Assembly: GCF_003856835.1 (NCBI RefSeq)
Contig: NZ_CP034145.1
Span: forward strand, 3,038,001-3,102,000
Direction of reading: 5' to 3'
Origin: Haloplanus aerogenes
GTDB taxonomy: Archaea; Halobacteriota; Halobacteria; Halobacteriales; Haloferacaceae
Length of the DNA: 64,000 nt
The position numbers and the translations under genes are program-made. Positions 8,314 to 15,613 of the stretch are shown piece by piece. The notes under the pieces are model-generated. The model did not search any database and had not been told where the DNA came from. It saw only the letters and a list, made by a program, of their open reading frames with translations. Within the stretch, counting starts at the first letter, position 1. Each line of letters starts with the position of its first letter.

Positions 8314-9321
8314 GTGGTTATTCGTATTGAGTCTCTCACTGTAGAGAACCTGCGATGCTTCCGTGGCGAGCACCAGCTGGATCTCGGCCGAAGCGACGAA
8401 CCCAGCATCGACGTGGTGTTCGGCTCCAACGGCTTGGGCAAAACCACGTTAGCCGATTCTATTCAACTCTGCCTTACTGGGGAGTTCGATGACGAAGCCC
8501 CTCTGGTAACCTACGAACTGGTGGACGAACTCTCCCCTGGAGAGGAAGTCTCCGCAAAAGTCTCGGCCGTGATCTCTGACAGCGAACTCGGTCGACGATT
8601 CCGATTCACCCGAAAGTTCCAGACGTCCGAGACTCGCCGGGGACCGGTTAACTCCGTAGACTCGCTTCAAGTAGAAGAAGAGGAAAACGGTGACTGGGTC
8701 AGCACCAGCTCGTCGGAAGCGATAAACACGGTGTTCCCGCTTCCGGCGTTCAAGTTTTCCAAGCTGGACGCCGAATCCTCTGTCGGGGTTGACGACCCGT
8801 GGGGCGGCACCAGTTGGAGCGAACTTGTCGAAGCCGTAGGTGAAGCAGCGGCCCAGCAGTCGGCAGCACGCGGCACCGAACTTCCCGAGTTCTTCGCCAA
8901 CAACTACGATCTCGGTGACGAGATGATCCGCCGGATCAACGACGTGCTTCCGAAGCTGGATGAACGTGACCTGTACGAAGTAGAGGAGCGGCAGGACGGG
9001 CTTGTGGCTCGCCGGAAAGAAGATAACTCTCCGGCAGAGATGGCTCACCTCTCTGCAGGAGGGCAGCTGATTATCTCACACGCAGCAGCGTTGGTTGCCG
9101 GCGAGGTCATGCCTGCGACTCCTCCGCTAATCGGAGATACGATGTTCGGTCGTGTGGACCGTCCTACCCGCGAGCGGATGTTCGAGGTCATCAAGCAGGC
9201 TGATCGGCAGGTCCTGCTGTTCTCCTTCGACGCTGAACTGGAGGGCTTCGATATTTCTCCCATGTTCAAACTTGAGCAGGCTGGAGAAGGGAGAGAGAGC
9301 AGGATAGCTTCTGTGAACTAG
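8314..9321 (+). CDS. Compact SMC/DndD-like ATPase without coiled coil
   Basis: 335 residues from a GTG start. Walker A GSNGLGKTT spans residues 37-45; the ABC-type signature LSAGGQL is at 246-252 and Walker B PLIGDTMFGRVD at 271-282. The last resembles the PLVIDTPLGRLD of DndD-type proteins. Only about 200 residues separate Walker A from the signature, so the hundreds of residues of coiled coil and zinc hook usual in SMC, RecN or DndD are missing: this is a head-only ATPase. It follows the CARF-PIN gene on the same strand by 77 nt. A role in sensing DNA or gating the nuclease is inferred from context only. GTG was chosen because the fold begins immediately after it. Confidence 0.8.
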   Translation: MVIRIESLTVENLRCFRGEHQLDLGRSDEPSIDVVFGSNGLGKTTLADSIQLCLTGEFDDEAPLVTYELVDELSPGEEVSAKVSAVISDSELGRRFRFTRKFQTSETRRGPVNSVDSLQVEEEENGDWVSTSSSEAINTVFPLPAFKFSKLDAESSVGVDDPWGGTSWSELVEAVGEAAAQQSAARGTELPEFFANNYDLGDEMIRRINDVLPKLDERDLYEVEERQDGLVARRKEDNSPAEMAHLSAGGQLIISHAAALVAGEVMPATPPLIGDTMFGRVDRPTRERMFEVIKQADRQVLLFSFDAELEGFDISPMFKLEQAGEGRESRIASVN

Positions 9322-9581
9322 CTGGAGATTTCATTTTCTTTCATTAAATTGCCATCCATGTTAACTAGTACCAAAAAATAATAGTTGCTAGAGAATTTAG
9401 TGTGTTATATGCCGGGTAGAGTCCCGGTGATAAAATGTCAGAGTGCCGAGGCCGCTATTTTTGACGGTAGACGGCGTCTCTAAGGGCATCTAGCTGTGGC
9501 CACGGTTGACATAGGCCCCGGTCAGATTCTCATCGGGCCGGCAGACACGGATTTATGAACGTTGTCGAGTAATCATACTGC
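9322..9581. other. AT-rich intergenic segment at the island edge
   Basis: 260 bp with no credible gene. It contains a small hairpin (CCGGG at 9412-9416 and CCCGG at 9423-9427) and the first copy of the 13-bp direct repeat (9441-9453). Base composition changes from AT-rich to the GC-rich level of the rest of the window inside this segment, so it probably marks the boundary of the acquired region. Confidence 0.5.
9441..9453 (+). repeat. 13-bp direct repeat, left copy
   Basis: GAGTGCCGAGGCC. An identical copy lies at 10176-10188, so the pair brackets the antitoxin/toxin-remnant module. Each copy is preceded by a short hairpin. Chance cannot be excluded at this length. Confidence 0.4.
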
Positions 9582-9833
9582 ATGGCCGCCGAAATCTCCG
9601 ACCGGGTTCGAGAAATCGCCGAGGCTCGCGGCCTCCCCGAGTCCGAAGTATTCGAGCAAGCTCTCGAACGCGGTCTCGAAGACCTCTGGGAGGACCTCGT
9701 TCTCGCTCGGTATCTCGACGGCGAACTCGACCGCGAGGAGGCCATCGAACGTGTCGGTCGGACGAAAGTCGAACGGGCAAAACGAGAGCGTGAGGCAGTC
9801 GAGGAAGACGTCGACTGGGGCCTGAGCGCGTGA
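9582..9833 (+). CDS. VapB-type antitoxin
   Basis: 83 residues, acidic and helical. The N-terminus (ISDRVREIAEARGLPESEVFEQALERG) has the ribbon-helix-helix-like or short helical pattern of antitoxins that pair with PIN toxins, and the protein ends in the charged tail usual for the toxin-neutralising part. Its TGA overlaps the GTG of the next frame, the normal arrangement of vapBC operons. Antitoxins bind the toxin and the operon promoter. The partner toxin is truncated here, so the antitoxin may now be an orphan. Confidence 0.65.
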   Translation: MAAEISDRVREIAEARGLPESEVFEQALERGLEDLWEDLVLARYLDGELDREEAIERVGRTKVERAKREREAVEEDVDWGLSA

Positions 9834-10114
9834 CGCTTGCGGCTGTCTCGGACGCCGGAGAACGCGCCGCAATTGCGGTCGCGGAAGAGCGGGGAGTCGT
9901 TCTCCTGACCGATGACCTCGCCGCCAGAGAGGCAGCATCCGACGTGGGCGTCGAAGTACGCGGTTCTATCGGCGTCATCGCGCTCGGTTACGGCCGCGGA
10001 TTGCTCAATAGAGACGAAGCGGCATCGCGTATGCGAGCACTCCAGCGTGAGACGAGTCTCTTCGTGACCGAGGCGGTCGTGGAGCGCGGCATCCGGATGC
10101 TGGACGAACAGTAA
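9830..10114 (+). pseudogene. VapC/DUF3368-like PIN toxin lacking its N-terminal half
   Basis: 94 residues that align only with the C-terminal part of DUF3368-type PIN toxins: the GERAAIAVA helix, LLTDDLAAREAA with the last acidic residues, GSIGVI and the terminal helices. The first strand with its catalytic Asp and the following 50-60 residues are absent; the GTG that overlaps the antitoxin stop leads directly into the middle of the fold. An internal deletion that removed the toxin's 5' part while keeping the operon junction is the simplest explanation. Nuclease activity is not expected. Confidence 0.6.
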
Positions 10115-10144
10115 CGGAACGAGCGGACGCTATAGGCGCGCTAA

Positions 10145-10170
10145 TCACAATCACTATGGATAGATTGTGA
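10145..10170. repeat. Inverted repeat between convergent genes
   Basis: TCACAATC at 10145-10152 and GATTGTGA at 10163-10170 form perfect 8-bp arms around a 10-nt loop. It lies between the toxin remnant and the end of the convergent gene, directly before the right copy of the 13-bp repeat. A bidirectional terminator or a recombination-associated site are both possible. Confidence 0.4.
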
Positions 10171-10175
10171 GTCGC

Positions 10176-10188
10176 GAGTGCCGAGGCC
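10176..10188 (+). repeat. 13-bp direct repeat, right copy
   Basis: GAGTGCCGAGGCC, identical to 9441-9453. It lies immediately after the inverted repeat. Confidence 0.4.
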
Positions 10189-10211
10189 ACGCTTTCGTAC
10201 CGACGCCGAAG

Positions 10212-10688
10212 TCACAACACACCGACGACGGCGATGGCGAAGTCGGCGGCGTCTCTGAGGACGGGAATCAGCTCCCGGAACCGCTCTTTCCGCTTCTCCC
10301 AAGTTAGTTTTCGGAGGGCGTTCGCCTCCATCGAGGCGGCCATCAGCGTCTTCGTCACCGCCTCGACTTCCTCGGCGCCGTCGAGGTGTCCCAGTCGAAA
10401 GATGATTGCTTGGTCGCCCTCCCGAACGTCGTTCGGATGCTTCTCCAGAACCAGAAGCCAGGGCATGTAGACGGGATCCCAGTCGAGACCGAGCGACTCC
10501 ACCAGATCACGCTGGGCTTGCGTATTCCGCGCACGGAGATACAGGAGTGATTCGACCTCACCGAAGTCGTGGAACGCCGCGTTCAGTACGTCACCGACCT
10601 CGTCGTCGGTGCCGTTGCCGATCTCCGCGATGAACAGCTCGAACCCGTTCTCCACCCCCCTGAAGTCCCAGTCCGAGATTGCGGCCAT
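10212..10688 (-). CDS. Hypothetical soluble protein
   Basis: 158 residues starting MAAISDWDF, with aromatic and acidic composition typical of haloarchaeal cytosolic proteins. The middle contains PVYMPWLLVLEKHPNDV and a strand QAIIFRLGHLDG; the C-terminus is helical. No signal, membrane segment or known catalytic motif is visible and the family is not recognised. It is convergent with the toxin remnant and stands alone between the island edge and the GIY-YIG-like gene. Confidence 0.65.
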   Translation of the reverse strand: MAAISDWDFRGVENGFELFIAEIGNGTDDEVGDVLNAAFHDFGEVESLLYLRARNTQAQRDLVESLGLDWDPVYMPWLLVLEKHPNDVREGDQAIIFRLGHLDGAEEVEAVTKTLMAASMEANALRKLTWEKRKERFRELIPVLRDAADFAIAVVGVL

Positions 10689-10797
10689 TCCTCGATGTTA
10701 GATGTCATATGTCTTAACTCTAGGCAAGGTCAGTACGCCAGTTCGTGGGCGGCGGCGGGACGAACGGGACGGCGCCGCTCTACCGCCGACCGCTGGC

Positions 10798-11529
10798 TCA
10801 CTCCGGCGGCGTCGTCTCCGCGACCGCCTGCTCCAGTCGATCCAGAAAGTCGGGGTCGTACGTCTCGTCGACGTGGTCGACGTTCCACAGCCCCGACTCC
10901 CGAATCGCCCGGCTCCGACTGTATCGGCCGAGCCACCCGTCGGCCCGCGGATCGACCGTGGATGTGCCGACGTTGCTGAGGAGGGCGATGGCGTTGCGTT
11001 CGACGTACACTCGGTCGCTGTCGGGACCCGGTTCGTCGTCGAGGGCGATCCAGAGGAAGGGCTGTTCCCGGAGGTACGCGCTCACGCGCCGTTCGAGGAT
11101 GTACTCCTCGTCGCGGACGGTCGAGCGGTCGCGGTCGATACTCGACCACCGCGCGTTCCAGTCGGGGTAGTCGTCGTGGAGGGCGTGTTTCTCGATGATC
11201 GCTTCGCCGACGCGCTTGCGGTAGACCGAGCCGCGGTGGTTGCCGCCGTGGGGATGGGCGGAACTCCCGCTGCCGGTGCCGTAGTGCTGTTTCAGTCGAT
11301 CCCAGAGTGACGTGCTGCTTCCGGCGGAGACAGCGTGAGTCCCGACGCGGGTGACGCGCAACTGCTCGGTCGCGTCACGCGTCTCCCCCGGTTCGAGGAA
11401 GACGTAGACGCCACGGTCGGGCCAGTCCATGTAGCCCGTGCAGTTCTTGAGTTTTCGCGGGCCACCGACACGCTGCCTCAACGTATCGAGTAGCCGATAG
11501 AAACGGTCGAGGTCGTCCCGTCGAGCCAT
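10798..11529 (-). CDS. GIY-YIG-like nuclease-fold protein
   Basis: 243 residues. The start at 11529 (MARRDDLD) is preferred over a GTG upstream because an AGGGGA site precedes it. The N-terminal half has the GIY-YIG layout: GVYVFLEPGE, then RVTRVGTHAV, LWDRLKQHYG and a GGNHRGSVYRKRVG segment. Such proteins usually use Tyr, Arg and a distal Glu for phosphodiester cleavage; the Glu may be E in VGEAIIEKH. The C-terminal half (ending near SGLWNVDHVDE) is an added domain with an aromatic core. A DNA-processing or defence role is inferred from the fold only. Confidence 0.6.
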   Translation of the reverse strand: MARRDDLDRFYRLLDTLRQRVGGPRKLKNCTGYMDWPDRGVYVFLEPGETRDATEQLRVTRVGTHAVSAGSSTSLWDRLKQHYGTGSGSSAHPHGGNHRGSVYRKRVGEAIIEKHALHDDYPDWNARWSSIDRDRSTVRDEEYILERRVSAYLREQPFLWIALDDEPGPDSDRVYVERNAIALLSNVGTSTVDPRADGWLGRYSRSRAIRESGLWNVDHVDETYDPDFLDRLEQAVAETTPPE

Positions 11530-11575
11530 CGTCCCCTGATCCACTGCTGCACACAAAGGGTTTGGTACACGATCA

Positions 11576-11681
11576 GAGGTCGAGGCTACCTGCCCGAGCT
11601 GTGGCCTCGCCTACCACGACGCCGACGCGTCACAGGGCCTACGGCCACGTCATCTACTGGGAGTTCGCCTCGCGGGAGTAA
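11576..11681 (+). pseudogene. Frameshifted zinc-ribbon fragment
   Basis: Frame 2 reads EVEATCPSCGLAYHDADASQ from 11576, and a shift near 11635 into frame 3 continues as AYGHVIYWEFASRE before TAA at 11679-11681. The two parts together look like the C-terminal end of a haloarchaeal protein with a CPSCG knuckle. No 5' portion is present. This is a relic of a lost gene, visible only by joining frames. Confidence 0.4.
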
Positions 11682-11831
11682 ACCGGCGGACTCGTCGGAA
11701 GTGACGGGTGTTCGTGACTGGTCAGGCATCGAAAGGCGTAGAAACCGACAGGATAGAACAAATATACACAAATTCCCACTTTACCAGTGTATTCGTCTTC
11801 CAAGATGCGGTGCGAGAAAACGAATACGCAA

Positions 11832-11838
11832 CCCTTAA
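11832..11838 (+). promoter_or_regulatory. TATA-like box upstream of cspA
   Basis: CCCTTAA (within ACCCTTAACC) lies 28 bp upstream of the ATG at 11867, a spacing compatible with a leaderless or near-leaderless cold-shock transcript. Confidence 0.4.
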
Positions 11839-11866
11839 CCGTGTACCCGGACTCGATCCATTTGCA

Positions 11867-12061
11867 ATGGCAAACGGTAAGGTTGATTTCTTCAACGACA
11901 CTGGCGGCTACGGTTTCATCGACACTGAGGATGCTGACGACGACGTATTCTTCCACATGGAGGACGTTGGCGGTGAGGATCTGACGGAAGGGACCGAGAT
12001 CGAATTCGACATCGAACAGGCCCCCAAGGGCCCGCGCGCGACGAACGTCACGCGCGTTTAA
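11867..12061 (+). CDS. cspA: Cold-shock domain protein
   Basis: 64 residues, the usual length of a single cold-shock domain. The RNP1-type motif is GGYGFID at about residues 12-18 and RNP2 is DVFFHM near 26-31; the C-terminal strand carries GPRATNV. These proteins bind single-stranded RNA and DNA and prevent unwanted RNA structure. The frame is open for another 53 codons upstream, but the domain begins at MANGKVDFF, and a TATA-like element lies 28 bp before that ATG. It is monocistronic, with a clear terminator after it. Acidic residues replace the basic surface seen in bacteria, as expected in a high-salt cytoplasm. Confidence 0.95.
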   Translation: MANGKVDFFNDTGGYGFIDTEDADDDVFFHMEDVGGEDLTEGTEIEFDIEQAPKGPRATNVTRV

Positions 12062-12073
12062 GAACGGATTTTC

Positions 12074-12105
12074 CGCCGTCTTCGACGGCGACTATCTTCG
12101 TTTTT
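12074..12105 (+). terminator. Terminator of cspA
   Basis: CGCCGTC at 12074-12080 and GACGGCG at 12084-12090 form a 7-bp stem with a TTC loop, followed by a GTTTTT tract ending near 12105. Confidence 0.65.
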
Positions 12106-12158
12106 CCGACACCCACGACCGAGAGCGGCCGCGACGGCGCGGACGCCGACGAGCGGCG

Positions 12159-13766
12159 TCACCGACCGGCTTCGACGAGTCGCGACCGTGCGGGGAGTCG
12201 CACGGCCCGCGCCGGAGTCTCGGGGTCCGTCACGTTCGTCCGCTGGACGACGTAGCGCTGGCCGACCATCGGGTCGAGGAGGGCGTCGACGGGCGCCTGG
12301 TCGTCGCGCAGGATGGGCACGTCGTCGGTCGGTGGGGGCGGGCGAGACATCTCGATGGCTGCAGTGAGGTCGATTCCGATCTCCCGGCGGTCGTTCCGGC
12401 GGAGTAACTCCCGAGGCGAGAGCCGTTCGGATCGCTTCGTGGCGACGACTTCGACGTTCTGGACGACGCTCCCGCTCGCGGTGGGGAAGGTGTAGACCTG
12501 CGGGAAGGCTTGGGCTATCGTCTTGTACTCGGCGCGGTAGAACTTCGAGGCCGGGCCGCTCGGCGCGGAGATGAGGTTGGCGAAGAGGACGCCATCCTCG
12601 TCCAGTCGCGACTCGGCGAGGCGCATGAACTCGACGGTCGTGAGCTGGAAGGGCACCTTGTCTTTCTTGTAGGCGTCGAGGACGATCAGATCGTAGGTGT
12701 GGTTCGTCTTCTGGAGGAACTGCCGGCCGCCGGTGTTGTAGACGTTCAACCGGTCGGACTCTTCCAGCCGGAAGTAGCGTTTCGCGGTCCGGATCACCTC
12801 GGGGTCGAGTTCGGCCACGTCGACGGTGACGTTGTACTCGGACGCGAAGTGTTTCGGGCCGGTGAAGCCGCCGCCGCCGACGAACAGCACCCGGTCCACG
12901 TCCTCGGTCATGAGCATGGGCAGGTGGAAGTAGCGCGTGTACTCGAAGACGTGGCGATCCGGGTCCGACACGTCCATCGCGCTGTGGGGCTGGCCGTCGA
13001 GATACAGGGTGCGCACGTCACCGACCTGCGTCACTTCGAGTTCCTGATACGGGGTCTGAGTCTGGTAGAGGACGGGGCCGCCGGCGGAGACGCCGAGCGC
13101 GCCGCTGAAGCCCGCGCCGACGACGAGGAGGGCGACGGCGATGCTCGCCAGCGTCGGTTCGTGGCGGTCGTTGCGCCACGTGAGCCAGAGCGCCGTCCCG
13201 ACGAGGAGGAGGCCGAAGCCGACGCCGATGGCCTCGACGCTCAGTTCGGGGATCAACACGAACGTGGTCACGAAGGCGCCGACGATGCTCCCGACGGTGC
13301 CGACGGCGTAGACGTGGCCGGAGGCCGCACCGACCCCCTCCGTCTCCGTGAGTTCGGCGGCGTAGGGGCTGATAAAACCGAGGAGGTAGGTCGGCGGGCC
13401 GAACAGGAGGATGACGGCGGGGAGGGAGGCGAACCGGCTGGGGAGCGGAATCGCTCCGGCCGTCGCCATGAGGATGTCGGAGGCGAACACGACGAGGGCG
13501 ACGTAGGCGGCGGTGCCGAGGAGGAGCCACGCGAGGCGGTCGTCGCTCGCGCGCCCCGCCGCCCGCTTCCCGCCGAGGTGGTAGCCGAGGGAGAGCGCCG
13601 CGAGGAAGACGGCGATGATGCTCCCCCACGTGTAGATGCTGCTCCCGAACTGCGGGGCGACGATCCGACCGGCGAGAATCTCCAGCCCCATGCTGGCGAC
13701 GCCGGAGACGAACACGGCGAGGCCGGGCGGGGAGGGCCGCCACGCGTCGCGCGGGAGGGACGCCAT
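12159..13766 (-). CDS. Membrane-anchored spermidine-synthase-like protein
   Basis: 535 residues. Residues 14-235 form about seven hydrophobic segments, beginning GLAVFVSGVASMGLEIL, the pattern of the transporter-like half of fused MFS/spermidine synthase proteins. The soluble half carries a class I methyltransferase-type fold: VLFVGGGGFTGPKHF for nucleotide binding, VDVAELDPEV with the acidic ribose-binding residue, and DLIVLDAY. The family transfers or binds aminopropyl groups from decarboxylated S-adenosylmethionine, but membrane-fused members are not biochemically settled. It is a single gene with a TATA-like GGCTTAACC about 27 bp upstream. Polyamine versus other alkyl transfer remains open. 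Confidence 0.85.
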   Translation of the reverse strand: MASLPRDAWRPSPPGLAVFVSGVASMGLEILAGRIVAPQFGSSIYTWGSIIAVFLAALSLGYHLGGKRAAGRASDDRLAWLLLGTAAYVALVVFASDILMATAGAIPLPSRFASLPAVILLFGPPTYLLGFISPYAAELTETEGVGAASGHVYAVGTVGSIVGAFVTTFVLIPELSVEAIGVGFGLLLVGTALWLTWRNDRHEPTLASIAVALLVVGAGFSGALGVSAGGPVLYQTQTPYQELEVTQVGDVRTLYLDGQPHSAMDVSDPDRHVFEYTRYFHLPMLMTEDVDRVLFVGGGGFTGPKHFASEYNVTVDVAELDPEVIRTAKRYFRLEESDRLNVYNTGGRQFLQKTNHTYDLIVLDAYKKDKVPFQLTTVEFMRLAESRLDEDGVLFANLISAPSGPASKFYRAEYKTIAQAFPQVYTFPTASGSVVQNVEVVATKRSERLSPRELLRRNDRREIGIDLTAAIEMSRPPPPTDDVPILRDDQAPVDALLDPMVGQRYVVQRTNVTDPETPARAVRLPARSRLVEAGR

Positions 13767-13884
13767 CGAGCGAACAATCGGAGACGGAGGGGTTAAGCCT
13801 TGGCTCGGCAGGTGACGATCCCCCGGAACGGGCCGAACCCGTTCGTGACAAGCCCGATACCGGAAAGCAGAGTGAGTTAGTCAC

Positions 13885-14925
13885 ATGGAATCATTGGATA
13901 TGATACACGACGTGTGTGACTCGACGCTCGACCGACGACGCGTCCTACAGGCTGTAGGGGCGGGCGGCGTCCTCGCGGGGCTCGGCGGCCGCGCGACAGC
14001 ACAGCGCGGCGAGGGACGGGGTGAAGGGAGCAACGCCGGCGTCGACGTGATCGCCAGGCAGGACGAGGGAGTCGTCCACTGGTCGCTTCCGGGGAAGCGC
14101 CGACTGGGACAGACCGTGTTCGGCACGCCGGACCGGCCGCGGGCGACGCTCCAGCCGATTCTCGACCTGCTCGACGATCCCGACGGCCCGGTCGGGACGC
14201 TGTTGCAGGAGTTGCCGATCCTCGTGGGATTACCGCCAGCAGCCCGCGAGACGAACGGGGACGGAACGGCGTACACGCAGACGGCGGTGCCAACGCCGTT
14301 CAGCGACAACGTCGTACGAGTGTCCGGATCGGTGCACGCGACCTACCGAGACCGTCGGCCCTACGACCTGCCCCACTCCTACGGCTCGTCGCCGGACACG
14401 GTGGACGTCGACGTGGAGTTCACCGATCCCAACGGCACCCCCTACACGCTCGACGTTCACCACACCATCCAGCCGCCGATTCCGACGTGGGAGACGGGGG
14501 GAGGTGTGATCACGGACACGTGGATTCACGGCACGACCGGCACGGAGTCGCCGCTGTTGCCGCGAACCTACACCTACGCGGCGTTCTGGGGGATCTGTGA
14601 CGTAATCGTCGAGGGCGACGTGGTCGACGAGAACAAGGTGATCCACGCGATGACGATCCAGAACATGCGGAGAGCCGACGGGTCGATAGCCCTACAGTCC
14701 GAGATGCCGCTCGCGCCGGACGAGACGTTCAGCGGGCAGGCACACCACACGCAGTTGATCGTGCCGCCGATCACGGTCGGCCCGGACGGTCCGGTTCACG
14801 AGGCGGTCAACACGGCCTACACTCTCCCGAACGGCCACACACAGCCGTTCATCCACCTCACGTTCGAGGAAGACACGATCGTCAAGGCACCGTTCGCGAG
14901 GTGGGAGTTCCCCGAGAAGGAGTAG
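13885..14925 (+). CDS. Tat-exported hypothetical protein
   Basis: 346 residues. A twin-arginine signal is clear: DRRRVLQAVGAGGVLAGLGG at residues 16-35, followed by a probable cleavage after RATAQ. No lipobox Cys is present, so the mature protein should be soluble outside the cell or held by interactions. The remainder is beta-rich with many Thr, Pro and Gly (for example VRVSGSVHATY and DVDVEFTDPNGTPY), giving an extracellular look. No enzyme motif is recognised. The gene is divergent from the spermidine-synthase-like gene with 118 bp between them. Confidence 0.75.
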   Translation: MESLDMIHDVCDSTLDRRRVLQAVGAGGVLAGLGGRATAQRGEGRGEGSNAGVDVIARQDEGVVHWSLPGKRRLGQTVFGTPDRPRATLQPILDLLDDPDGPVGTLLQELPILVGLPPAARETNGDGTAYTQTAVPTPFSDNVVRVSGSVHATYRDRRPYDLPHSYGSSPDTVDVDVEFTDPNGTPYTLDVHHTIQPPIPTWETGGGVITDTWIHGTTGTESPLLPRTYTYAAFWGICDVIVEGDVVDENKVIHAMTIQNMRRADGSIALQSEMPLAPDETFSGQAHHTQLIVPPITVGPDGPVHEAVNTAYTLPNGHTQPFIHLTFEEDTIVKAPFARWEFPEKE

Positions 14926-14961
14926 GAGTTATCCGGCGGACCTGCGTAGCGCCGACGACCG

Positions 14962-15549
14962 ATGGCCTGTAAGGTCGAACGGGTGTGCGAGCGCCGCGGC
15001 CTGCCGACGCTCACGGAGCGACTGGCCGAGCGCCGGACCGAGACGGACGCCAGCCTCCGCGCCCTCGAACGCTTCTTCAACCGCGAGGTGCTCGCGGCGG
15101 CGATGCGGGCGGCCGGGATGGAACTGCTCGAAGACGAGGCCGCGAACGTCTACCGCCTCCTCACCGACGAGGACGTGAGCCACGCCGCGCGCACGGAGGC
15201 GCGGGACCGCCTGACCCGCGCCGGGGTCGACGTCGACGCCGTCGAGCAAGATTTCGTCACGTACGGCACGATCCGCACCCACCTCCGGGAGTGTGCCGGC
15301 ATCGAGACGGGACGGGCGTCGACGGTCGACGCGGCGGCGGTGCGCGACACCGTCTTCAAACTCGTCGGGCGGACCGAGGCGGTGACCGAACGGGAACTGG
15401 CGCGGCTGGCCGACCGCGAGGACTTCGACGCGGGCGACCTGACGGTGTCGCTGACTGCCCGCGTCGCCTGCGAGACCTGCGGTGAGGAGTACGGCCTTCG
15501 CCGCTTGCTCGAACGCGGCGGCTGTGGGTGTGGGGAGTCACAAACGTAA
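14962..15549 (+). CDS. rdfA: Rod-determining factor RdfA
   Basis: 195 residues with the features of RdfA, the factor needed for rod shape in Haloferax: N-terminal KVERVCERRGLP, LTERLAERRTETD, the central LERFFNREVLAAAMRAAG and the C-terminal zinc-knuckle CETCGEEYGLRRLLERGGCGCG. The gene lies 64 nt upstream of the SMC-related gene, the conserved partner arrangement for this family. A regulatory or scaffolding role in cell-shape transition is known for Haloferax; the biochemical action is not. Identification rests on overall sequence pattern plus the neighbour. Confidence 0.85.
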   Translation: MACKVERVCERRGLPTLTERLAERRTETDASLRALERFFNREVLAAAMRAAGMELLEDEAANVYRLLTDEDVSHAARTEARDRLTRAGVDVDAVEQDFVTYGTIRTHLRECAGIETGRASTVDAAAVRDTVFKLVGRTEAVTERELARLADREDFDAGDLTVSLTARVACETCGEEYGLRRLLERGGCGCGESQT

Positions 15550-15613
15550 TAGTCCCGCCCCGACGTACGAGGAGTACGCTCGTCCGACCGGGTAGCGGTC
15601 GGATACGGATACG

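Noticed and set aside
6683-9321. Type III CRISPR accessory locus
   Set aside because: No cas10, other cas gene or repeat array is visible in the window; only the CARF-like domain hints at it.
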